Positions 8,790 through 16,637 of a DNA stretch of 64,000 bases are shown in pieces (the first letter of the stretch is position 1; the number at the start of each line of letters is the position of its first letter). A model generated the notes under the pieces. The model searched no databases, had not been told where the DNA came from, and was given only the letters and a program-made list of their open reading frames with translations. The translations under genes were made by a program, and so were the position numbers. The stretch comes from an uncultured Actinomycetes bacterium (lineage in GTDB: Bacteria > Actinomycetota > Coriobacteriia > Coriobacteriales > Atopobiaceae), in NCBI GenBank assembly GCA_900314645.1, contig OMWB01000009.1, positions 1-64,000 of the forward strand, given 5' to 3'.

Positions 8790-8822
8790 CTGCACCGCAG
8801 GGGTCCTACCCTTGTGGTGCAG
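8790..8822 (+). repeat. GGGTC/GACCC-core hairpin, copy 3
   Basis: The stem CTGCACC/GGTGCAG encloses GCAGGGGTCCTACCCTTGT. It lies just upstream of the SRP RNA gene. Confidence 0.6.
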
Positions 8823-8861
8823 TGCCATGTGGTGCAGCACATTGTGGTAAACTACCTCTTC

Positions 8862-8970
8862 GAGCACGTTGGGTGGGTGCGGGCGACGTCACACCTCGAA
8901 CCTGGTCAGGGTCGGGAGACAGCAGCCATAAGGGGTCCCTGGCGGGCGCCCGTATCCACCGAGCGTGCTC
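8862..8970 (+). ncRNA. ffs: Small bacterial signal recognition particle RNA (4.5S-type)
   Basis: The conserved apical core CCTGGTCAGGGTCGGGAG followed by CAGCAGCC is present. The ends pair as one long hairpin: GAGCACG (8862-8868) with CGTGCTC (8964-8970), then GGTGG with CCACC and GCGGGCG with CGCCCGT. Size (about 109 nt) and shape fit the small SRP RNA that binds Ffh for co-translational membrane targeting. A TAAACT hexamer at 8848-8853 is a possible -10 box. The DedA gene starts only 26 bases after the 3' end. Confidence 0.9.
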
Positions 8971-8996
8971 TATCCATGTCGAGACTCGGAGTCCCC

Positions 8997-9635
8997 ATGT
9001 CTTTCTTCAACTTCATCGCTGACCTGCTCCGTGACCCGCGTGGCTTCATCGCCAGCGCCATTGCCATGGGCCCGCTTGCGGCCTACGGCTTTGTCTTTGC
9101 GGTCATCTTCATCGAGACGGGCGTGGTGTTCTTCCCGTTCCTGCCGGGTGACTCGCTGCTCTTTGCCTCGGGTTTCTTTGCCAACGGAGGCGGCTTCAAC
9201 ATCGCCATCCTGCTGCCCGTGGTGTGGGTTGCCGCCATCGCCGGTGACCAGTGCAACTTCATGATCGGCCACTTCTTTGGCCAGAAGATCATCGCGTCTG
9301 GCAAGGTCAAGGCCATGACCCCGGAGCGCATCAAGAAGTCCGAGGAGTTCCTGGAGAAGTGGGGCAAGCTCGCCATCTTCCTGGGCCGTTTCTTCCCGTT
9401 CATCCGCACGTTCGTGCCGTTCCTGGCGGGCATGGGCGGCATGCACTGGCGCGACTTCGTGGTGTTCAACGTGATCGGTGGCCTGACGTGGTCAACGCTC
9501 TTTGTGCTGCTCGGCTATTTCTTCGGAGGCATTCCGTTTGTCCAGAAGCACTTCGAGCTGCTCATCATCGGCATCATCGCGGTTTCGATGATTCCGACGG
9601 TGTTTGGCCTGATTCGTAGCCGGCTTAAGAAGTAA
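8997..9635 (+). CDS. DedA family membrane protein
   Basis: An integral membrane protein of 212 residues. DedA/VTT-domain proteins act in membrane lipid (undecaprenyl phosphate or phospholipid) translocation and membrane homeostasis. Recognisable family segments are IFIETGVVFFPFLPGDSLLF near residue 35, FMIGHFFGQK, and GRFFPFIRTFVPFLAGM near residue 130, with a hydrophobic C-terminal helix before a basic tail. The ATG at 8997 is preferred because CGGAGT stands before it; ATG 8976 in frame lacks a ribosome site and lies almost on the SRP RNA end. It may be transcribed through from the SRP RNA promoter. Confidence 0.9.
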   Translation: MSFFNFIADLLRDPRGFIASAIAMGPLAAYGFVFAVIFIETGVVFFPFLPGDSLLFASGFFANGGGFNIAILLPVVWVAAIAGDQCNFMIGHFFGQKIIASGKVKAMTPERIKKSEEFLEKWGKLAIFLGRFFPFIRTFVPFLAGMGGMHWRDFVVFNVIGGLTWSTLFVLLGYFFGGIPFVQKHFELLIIGIIAVSMIPTVFGLIRSRLKK

Positions 9636-9644
9636 GCACGCCAC

Positions 9645-10295
9645 ATGACGCAAGACTTGAGCATGGGAGACTTCAGGCTCGGTAAACCAGCCCTTGTTTG
9701 TCGCTGGCGTCTCGCTAGCCGCAAACTGCCCATGGAGAGCCGCCATATGCGTGCGCTGGCAGGTCGAATCGTCAACGGCAAGCGCATTGACCAGGCCTTG
9801 GTCATCTGGGCGCGCCAGCATATAGAGTCGACGCTTTACTCAGGCGCCGTTGCCTATCCCGACGGCGTCCTCATGCTCATCATCGACACCGACGGCCAGG
9901 CGGCAATGACCGTGGGCCCCTTCGAGCCTCTGCGTGAGACGAGCCTCCTGCGCCTTGCGGAGCGCTCGCAGCTGGCGCACAAAGAAGCCGAGGTAACTGG
10001 CGTAGCCCCCGAGACCATGTGGGTCGTGCGCGGGGACACGCTCGTGTGGGATGACGAGCCCACCACGGTGACGTCGGGCTCGGCCTCGCTCATCGAGGGG
10101 CTGGCGCGCACCCTGGGGCTGACGGTTCGGCGCGAGGCCAACCTCTGCGACGCCATCCTCGGCGGCGTGCACGACTTTGACGAGGCATTTCTTGTCTCTG
10201 ACGAGTATGGCGTTGTGCCCGCAAAAGACTACAGCGGTGCGATGGCGCAGCGCTTTGCCGGGGGATACGAGCGCCTGCTTTCCAAGGTGCTCTAG
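9645..10295 (+). CDS. Protein resembling class IV aminotransferase C-terminal half
   Basis: A 216-residue cytoplasmic protein. From about residue 120 it reads like the second half of PabC/branched-chain aminotransferases (EGLARTLGLTVRRE, then DEAFLVSDEYGVVPAKDYSG, compare the family pattern of a late TR-x-L motif and xEVFxT-x-GV-x-PV). The normal N-terminal half is shortened and I do not see a clear pyridoxal-phosphate lysine, so it may be a non-catalytic homologue. The ATG at 9645 has no good ribosome site and later in-frame ATGs at about 9732 and 9747 are possible starts. It stands 9 bases after the dedA-like gene. Function unknown. Confidence 0.6.
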   Translation: MTQDLSMGDFRLGKPALVCRWRLASRKLPMESRHMRALAGRIVNGKRIDQALVIWARQHIESTLYSGAVAYPDGVLMLIIDTDGQAAMTVGPFEPLRETSLLRLAERSQLAHKEAEVTGVAPETMWVVRGDTLVWDDEPTTVTSGSASLIEGLARTLGLTVRREANLCDAILGGVHDFDEAFLVSDEYGVVPAKDYSGAMAQRFAGGYERLLSKVL

Positions 10296-10558
10296 CGCTA
10301 TGAGGCCGCTGCGAACGCAGCTGGCCGCGTGGCATCCAGCCGCGCTACGCAAATGTCACCGTGCACATGAATTTGCCGCATTTATTCGCCGATAAGTGCC
10401 TACTAGCGCGCCGTGATTATCTATGATAGATGCGTGGCGTGCTGGCTATCCAGTGCGTCGGGGCGGACTGGAGAGGGACCGCCCCATTGCGGGTAACCGC
10501 GTAAGCAGGGGAAAGTTCCGGGCCTGGGGGTCCGGTCGGTTTTCGAGAAGGAGAGGAT
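10296..10558 (+). other. Structured 5' leader of the PFOR gene
   Basis: A TATGAT hexamer at 10422-10427 is a possible -10 box. Downstream lies a hairpin with a 7-bp stem GGGGCGG/CCGCCCC (10460-10466 with 10479-10485) and further GC-rich self-complementary sequence before the GAGAAGGAGAGG ribosome site. It does not match a riboswitch class I can name. Confidence 0.35.
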
Positions 10559-13500
10559 ATGGCTCGTAAGTTCAAGTCCATGGACGGTAACAACGCTGCG
10601 GCGTACGTGTCGTATGCGTTTACTGAGGTGGCGGGCATTTACCCGATCACCCCGTCCAGCCCCATGGCCGACTATGTCGACCAGTGGGCAGCTGCTGGCC
10701 AGAAGAACATCTTCGGCACCACCGTCAAGGTTGTCGAGATGGAGTCCGAGGCAGGCGCCGCCGGTGCCGTCCACGGTTCTCTTGGCACGGGCGCTCTGAC
10801 CACGACGTACACCGCGTCGCAGGGCCTGCTGCTCATGATTCCCAACATGTACAAGATCGCGGGCGAGGGCCTGCCGTCGGTGTTCCATGTCTCCGCCCGT
10901 ACCGTGGCGAGCCATGCCCTGAACATCTTCGGTGACCACTCCGACGTCATGGCTTGCCGCCAGACCGGCTTCGCCATGCTCGCCGAGGGCAGCGTCCAGG
11001 AGGTCATGGACCTTTCTGCCGTCGCTCACCTCTCCGCCATCAAGGGCGGCGTGCCGTTCATCAACTTCTTTGACGGCTTCCGCACCTCCCACGAGATTCA
11101 GAAGGTCGCCGTGTGGGATTACGCCGACCTCGCTGAGCTCTGCGACATGGACGCCGTCCAGGCGTTCCGTGATCACGCCCTGAACCCCGAGCATCCGCAT
11201 GCTCGCGGCTCTCACGAGAACGGCGACATCTTCTTCCAGCACCGCGAGGCATGCAACTCCGCGTACAACGCGCTTCCCGCCGTTGTCGAGGATTACATGA
11301 ACAAGGTCAACGAGAAGCTCGGCACCAACTATCACCTGTTCGACTACTACGGCGATCCCGACGCCAAGCGCATCGTGGTCTGCATGGGCTCCTTCTGCGA
11401 CGTCCTCGAGGAGGTCGTTGACTACCTGAACGCCCATGGCGACAAGGTCGGCCTGGTCAAGGTCCGTCTGTATCGTCCGTGGTCCATCGAGCACTTCATC
11501 GCCGCCCTGCCCAAGCAGGTCGAGAGCATCGCCGTGCTCGACCGCACCAAGGAGCCCGGCTCCATTGGTGAGCCCCTCTACCAGGACGTCGTTACCGCCC
11601 TTTACGAGGCCGGCATCACCGGCGTCAAGGTCATCGGCGGCCGTTACGGCCTCGGCTCCAAGGACACGCCTCCCGCGAGCGCCTTTGCCGTTTACGACGA
11701 GCTCAAGAAGGCCAACCCCAAGCGCGAGTTCACCATCGGCATCGTCGACGACGTCACCAACCTCTCCCTCGAGGAGATGGAGGACGCCCCCAACACCGCA
11801 GACCCCTCCACCATCGAGTGCAAGTTCTGGGGCATCGGCGGCGACGGCACCGTTGGCGCCAACAAGAACTCCATCAAGATCATCGGCGACCACACCGACA
11901 AGTACATCCAGGCCTACTTCCAGTACGACTCCAAGAAGACCGGCGGCGTCACCGTCAGCCACCTGCGCTTTGGCGACACCCCGATCCGCTCGCCGTACTA
12001 TGTCACCAAGGCCGACTTCGTCGCTTGCCACAACCCCAGCTACATCGTCAAGGGCTTCAAGATGGTCCGCGACGTCAAGCCTGGCGGCAGCTTCCTGATC
12101 AACTGCCAGTGGACGCCTGAGGAGCTCGAGCATCACCTCAACGCCGCTGCTAAGCGCTACATCGCCGAGAACAACATCCACGTCTACCTGATCAACGCCA
12201 TCGACCTGGCCATCAAGGTTGGCATGGGCAAGCGCACCAACACCATCCTCCAGTCCGCGTTCTTCGCGCTGGCCAAGGTGCTCCCCGCTGAGGAGGCCAT
12301 CCAGTACATGAAGGATGCCGCTGAGCATTCGTACGCCAAGAAGGGTCAGGCCATCGTCGAGGCTAACTGGAAGGCCATCGACGCCGGCGCCACCGCCTTC
12401 ACCGAGATCGAGATTCCGGAGTCCTGGAAGACCGCTACCGACGAGCCGAGCGTCCTCACCATCGAGGGCAAGGAGGCCATCGTCAAGCAGGTCAAGGAGC
12501 TCCTGCACCCGATCGACATGATGGACGGCGACAGCCTGCCCGTCTCCGCGTTCAAGGACATCGCCGACGGCCAGTTCGAGCTGGGCGCTTCCGCTTACGA
12601 GAAGCGCGGCGTTGCCGCCTTCGTCCCGCGCTGGGATGAGTCCAAGTGCATCCAGTGCAACAACTGCGCCAACGTCTGCCCGCACGCTGCCATCCGTCCG
12701 TTCGCTCTGGACGAGGCCGAGGCCGCAGCTGCTCCCGAGGTCATGAAGACGCTCGACCTCACGCCCGCCAAGAAGTTCCCCGGCATGAAGTTCACCCTCG
12801 CCATCTCCCCGCTCGACTGCATGGGCTGCGGCGTGTGCGTGGGCGTGTGCCCGAAGGACGCCCTCTCGATGGTCGGCCAGGAGGAGGAGCTTGCTCAGCA
12901 GGCCGCCTTCGACTACGCCGTTGCCAACGTCACCGAGAAGGAAGGCGTCGTTGCCAACAACCTCAAGGGCATCCAGTTCAAGAAGCCGCTGCTTGAGTTC
13001 TCCGGGCGCTGGCTGCGCCGAGACCGCATATGCTCGCCTCGTGACCCAGGTCGCCGGCGACCGTATGTTCATCTCCAACGCTACCGGCTGCTCCTCCATT
13101 TGGGGCAACCCGGCTGCTACCAGCCCCTACACCACCAACGCTGAGGGCCATGGTCCCGCGTGGAACAACTCCCTCTTCGAGGACAACGCCGAGCACGGCC
13201 TGGGCATGGCTCTTGGTTACAAGGCCGTCCAGGGCAAGGTCGTCGAGCAGGTCAAGGCTTGGGCTGCTACCGACGAGGCCAAGGCTGCTGCCGAGGCTTG
13301 GATCGCTTCCCTGAAGGATCCCGTGGAGTCCAGGAAGACCGCTGACGCCCTGATCGCGCTGCTCGAGGCCGACGGCTCCGACGCCGCGAAGGCCATCCTC
13401 GCCGACAAGGCCTACATGGCCAAGAAGTCCTTCTGGATCTTCGGCGGCGACGGTTGGGCGTATGACATCGGCTTCGGCGGCCTGGACCACGTCCTCGCTT

Positions 13501-14078
13501 CCGGCCAGGATGTCAACGTCTTCGTCTTCGACACCGAGGTTTACTCCAACACCGGTGGCCAGGCTTCCAAGGCTTCCAACATCGGCCAGGTCGCTCAGTT
13601 CGCGGCTGCTGGCAAGGAGGTCAAGAAGAAGTCCCTTGCCGAGATCGCTATGAGCTACGGCTACGTGTACGTCGCTCAGGTCGCCATGGGCGCCAACCCC
13701 GCTCAGACGCTGAAGGCCATCCAGGAGGCCGAGGCTTACGATGGTCCGTCGATCATCATCGGCTACAGCCCCTGCGAGATGCACTCCATCAAGGGCGGCA
13801 TGACCCACTGCCAGGACGAGATGAAGAAGGCTGTCGAGTGCGGTTACTGGAACCTCTTCACCTTCAACCCGGCTGCCCCGCAGGGCAAGAAGTTCACGCT
13901 GACCTCCAAGGCCCCCGCTGGTGGCTATCAGGAGTTCCTGCTGAACGAGGCTCGCTACAACCGTCTGACCCGCGAGTTCCCCGAGCGCGCTACCGAGCTC
14001 TTCGCGCGCAACGAGGAAGCGGCTATGGCTCGCTTCGAGCACCTCACCAAGCTGAAGGACCTCTACGCTGAGGTGTAA
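10559..14078 (+). CDS. nifJ: Pyruvate:ferredoxin (flavodoxin) oxidoreductase, interrupted by a frameshift near 13003
   Basis: Oxidises pyruvate to acetyl-CoA and CO2 while reducing ferredoxin; the central fermentation enzyme of such anaerobes. The single-chain layout is visible: pyruvate-binding domain with YPITPSSPMADYVDQWAA near residue 24, a CoA-binding/central region, a two-cluster ferredoxin domain (CIQCNNCANVCP and CMGCGVCVGVCP), and a C-terminal thiamine-diphosphate domain (FGGDGWAYDIGFGGLDHVL). The 5' frame runs 10559-13144 and the C-terminal frame joins at about 13003, where the expected FSGACAGCGET cluster/TPP motif is damaged by a net loss consistent with 5 bases plus a G-to-C change. 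Together the parts give the normal length of about 1,175 residues. Confidence 0.9.
13001..13020 (+). other. Frameshift point in the PFOR gene
   Basis: Here the sequence GGGCGCTGGCTGCGCC replaces what should encode GACAGCGE. The altered patch forms a perfect small palindrome (GGCGC/GCGCC), the kind of place where base-calling, assembly or template switching fails. Confidence 0.7.
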
Positions 14079-14108
14079 CAGCTGACGCGCAGCTCTAACG
14101 GCTGAGAG

Positions 14109-14142
14109 GCGGCCCCGTGCTTCGGCGCGGGGCCGCTTTTTT
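14109..14142 (+). terminator. Rho-independent terminator after PFOR
   Basis: An 8-bp stem GCGGCCCC/GGGGCCGC (14109-14116 with 14129-14136) with a TTCGG-containing loop is followed by six T. It is nearly the same structure as the terminator after pgi. Confidence 0.92.
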
Positions 14143-14783
14143 GGTGCGGTGGGGGCGGGGCGGGCGTGAGGTGCACGCAGTTCGCGACGGTAAGCAGCTA
14201 CAAACGGGCCTGTTAACGTCGCCTTTTGCGTGCACGGCCGACACCGCACGCACTTCTCGCCGCTAAGAGCGCCAAACGGGCCCGTTAGCGTCGCGATTTG
14301 CGTGCAACCGCACTTCGCGACGGTAACGAGCGAAAACGAGCCCGTTAACGTCGCCTTTTGCGTGCACGCCATCCAGTGCCCGCACTTCTCGACGCTAACG
14401 GTGCCAAAAAGCCTCGTTAACGTCGCCTTTTGCGTGCAACCGCACTTCGCGACGGTAACGAGCGAAAACGATCGCGTTAACGTCGCAATCTGCGGGCACT
14501 GCCCAGCGGCGGACTCCGGTGCACGCACTTCTCGCCGCTAAGAGCGCCAAACGCGCCCGTTAACGTCGACTTTTGCGTGCATCGTCCGAGCGCCAGACTC
14601 CAGCGCCCCCAAAAGCTCGCCGCCGCACCCTCAGATACGGGACCATCTACCTGCGGATTGGTCACATTGTCAATAACTCTGCAGCTCTTTGCCTGTATTC
14701 CGCCAGCTACCTGCAAGGCGAATTGAGATTCTCCGCCCCTCGCCACCTCTCCGGCTCAACAATCAAAAGGGGAGGTGCCGCAC
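14143..14783. other. 640-base gene-free region with palindromic repeat array
   Basis: Most of it (14171-14581) is six tandem palindromic elements. The remaining 200 bases lead into the AbiEi-like gene and show no clear promoter or coding capacity. Confidence 0.8.
14171..14581. repeat. Array of six GTTAACGTCGC palindromic elements
   Basis: Each unit of about 60-66 bases begins like GTGCACGCACTTCTCGACG, has a 15-base left arm (for example GCGACGGTAACGAGC), a short A-rich loop, a right arm ending GTTAACGTCGC and then TTTTGCGTGCA, which pairs with the unit start. Arms differ between units but still pair, so folding seems kept. Units lie head to tail with 0-20 bases between them. No ORF, cas gene or constant-spacer pattern is present. 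Confidence 0.85.
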
Positions 14784-15807
14784 ATGAGTAGGACCCGTAC
14801 CAGCGCAAAGCTGGAGCAACTCATCGAAGAGGCAGAAAAGGATAACCGCTGCATCGTCGGCGCTACGCCACAAGATGCAGCGCGCCTGCGTCGCGCAGTC
14901 TCCGCTGGCAAGCTCATCTCGCCCTTCCCGCGCCTTTACGTCAAGGAGTCGAGCTGGACCAACCTCAATCTCCGCGAACGAAGCCTATATATATGTAAGG
15001 GACTGCAACGCCTGCACCCCAACTGGGTATTCGCGGGACTGTCCGCGGCGCTCGTCCACGGCCTTCCCGTCACGTACTCCATGCTCACGCCAGTATGCGT
15101 GGCCACTTCCTACAAGGCGCACGAGAGAAACCAAAAGGGCATCATTCGCATTACCGTCGAGAAGGACGAGCCCACCACCGTGAACGGCCTGAAGGTGACC
15201 TCCCTTGAGCGGACGGTCTTCGACTGCCTACGCATCCTAGACTTTCCGCACGGCCTGGCCGTCGCAGACTCTGCGCTGCGCAAGGCCGGCAAGACGCGCG
15301 ATTGGCTTGTCACCCAGATGGAGGGGATGCCGCGGAACTGCAAGGGATACAGTCATGCGCTGGCCACGGCGTTGTGGGCAGACCCGCGCGCAGAGAGCGG
15401 GGGGAGAGTCCATTGCGCGAGGTCGCATGCTGCTGTTGGGCTATGAGTTGCCAGACCTGCAGGTCGCGGTGCCGAACAAGATCGAAGGCGGCTTCTATTA
15501 CGGAGACTTTGGCTGGAAGAGGCCGAACGGGCTGTTGCTTGGCGAGCTTGACGGGCGTGACAAGTACACGGACCCCGAGATGACGGATGGGAAGAGCGCG
15601 GCAGAAGTGATAGCCGACGAGCGGTTGCGCGAATCGCGCGTGAGTGCTGCGCAGGCGACGGTCATGCGGTTCTCGTTCAAAGACATGATGCTCGATGATC
15701 AGTTCAGGCGGATTCTCGATACGCATGGCGTTCCGCGTGCATCACGCGAGTACTACCGCGATGGGGGAGCGCGCTTTGCTCCGACATTGGCTGGGACGGC
15801 AATTTAG
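14784..15807 (+). pseudogene. AbiEi-like protein with DUF559-like nuclease region, frameshifted at a G6 run
   Basis: Resembles the actinobacterial proteins annotated as type IV toxin-antitoxin AbiEi-family antitoxin fused to a DUF559/Vsr-like endonuclease domain. The N-terminal part carries LHPNWVFAGLSAALVHGLP and VTSLERTVFDCLR, both shared with the gene at 38217. At the six-G run 15399-15404 the frame shifts by one; removing one G restores the product, which then continues ESIARGRMLLLGYELPDLQ and GDFGWKRPNGLLLGELDGRDKY, a D...ExDG pattern like a PD-(D/E)XK nuclease. The ATG at 14784 has AAAGGGGAGG before it. No AbiEii toxin gene is adjacent. It could be a pseudogene, a phase-variable gene or a sequencing artefact. 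Confidence 0.65.
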
Positions 15808-15918
15808 TGCCAAGAGAGGCCGGATTCGGGCCGAAGTACGCAGTTTGCAACGCTTTTGTTGCGCTTCTGGCTCAAAAACGCCTCAAATTGCAGGCGCGGA
15901 TGCCCAGAAAGGCGGGCT

Positions 15919-16035
15919 GCCCGCAGAAAACGACGTTAGCGAAGCGCCTTGAGCGTGTTATCGGCACAATCTGCGGTCATACGCAGCTCGCGATGATAAG
16001 CCGACAAAACGCAGGTTAACCTCGCAATCTGTGCT
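15919..16035. repeat. Two degenerate copies of the palindromic element
   Basis: CGCAGAAAACGACGTTAGCG ... CAATCTGCGG and ACGCAGCTCGCGATGATAAG ... GGTTAACCTCGCAATCTGTG keep the arm layout and CGCA/TGCG ends of the array elements but are more diverged than those at 14171-14581. Confidence 0.6.
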
Positions 16036-16245
16036 CACGAAAGCACCCAACCGAAAGACGAGGTTTCTTCATATATGGAGATTTAGTGGAGCGAAAACCG
16101 TTCACCCTATTACCATATATCACGACCCAATTCGAGGTGGCCAAACCATACACGATTTGACTTTGGTTAAAGCTCCTAAGGCATCCGCAAAACACACTGG
16201 CAAACACCAGCACTGAGCGATACCACCCTCACATCTCACATAACA

Positions 16246-16319
16246 ATTAAAGAATTGATGCACAGAACAGCCGTATTGACACACAAATACGCAGGTAAAC
16301 AGCGTTGCGCTTTTGTGCT
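16246..16319 (+). promoter_or_regulatory. Bipartite upstream element shared by the two surface operons, copy 1
   Basis: ATTAAAGAATTGATG (16246-16260) and AGCGTTGCGCTTTTGTGCT (16301-16319) match 14 of 15 and 18 of 19 bases with the pair at 31464 and 31519. The distance between the two blocks is the same at both places (55 nt from start to start) while the intervening sequence differs. Confidence 0.7.
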
Positions 16320-16637
16320 GACCTGAAACCATACTTAACCTTGCAAACTTGGGTCACGTATCGGCATACAACAGCCGAGGTAAGGAGGTAAGTGGGCTGA
16401 CGTGCTCTTTTATCAGATCAGAAGATCTGCGTAAGAGAGCATGTTGACAAAGTCAAGAGATAGCTCATAGGGCCTATCACCTCGGCAAAGTCGTAGCCAA
16501 GCTGACAAAAAAGTTGCAGAAGTTATTCCGTAAAACAAAGCCAAAACGAGGAGACGGAAAGGACGAGAAGTGGGTGGATTCAAATGAGGTTGAGTACGAG
16601 AAGGCAATGCTCGCAAGAGCTCGAACAGGGAGTGGAG

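Larger units (their letters stand above)
15808..16637. other. 830-base leader region of surface operon 1
   Basis: It starts with degenerate palindromic repeats (15837-16035) and then becomes clearly more AT-rich. It holds the conserved element pair at 16246-16260 and 16301-16319, also present upstream of operon 2, and a TTGACA at 16276-16281 without a clear -10. A small minus-strand reading frame (16413-16652) has no ribosome site and is not accepted. Confidence 0.7.

Noticed and set aside
10296..10558. Riboswitch before PFOR
   Set aside because: Hairpins are present but no conserved core of thiamine, glycine or other known riboswitch is recognisable.
14171..14581. CRISPR array
   Set aside because: The units are palindromic over their full length, vary in sequence, and have no unique spacers of constant length. 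No cas genes are near.
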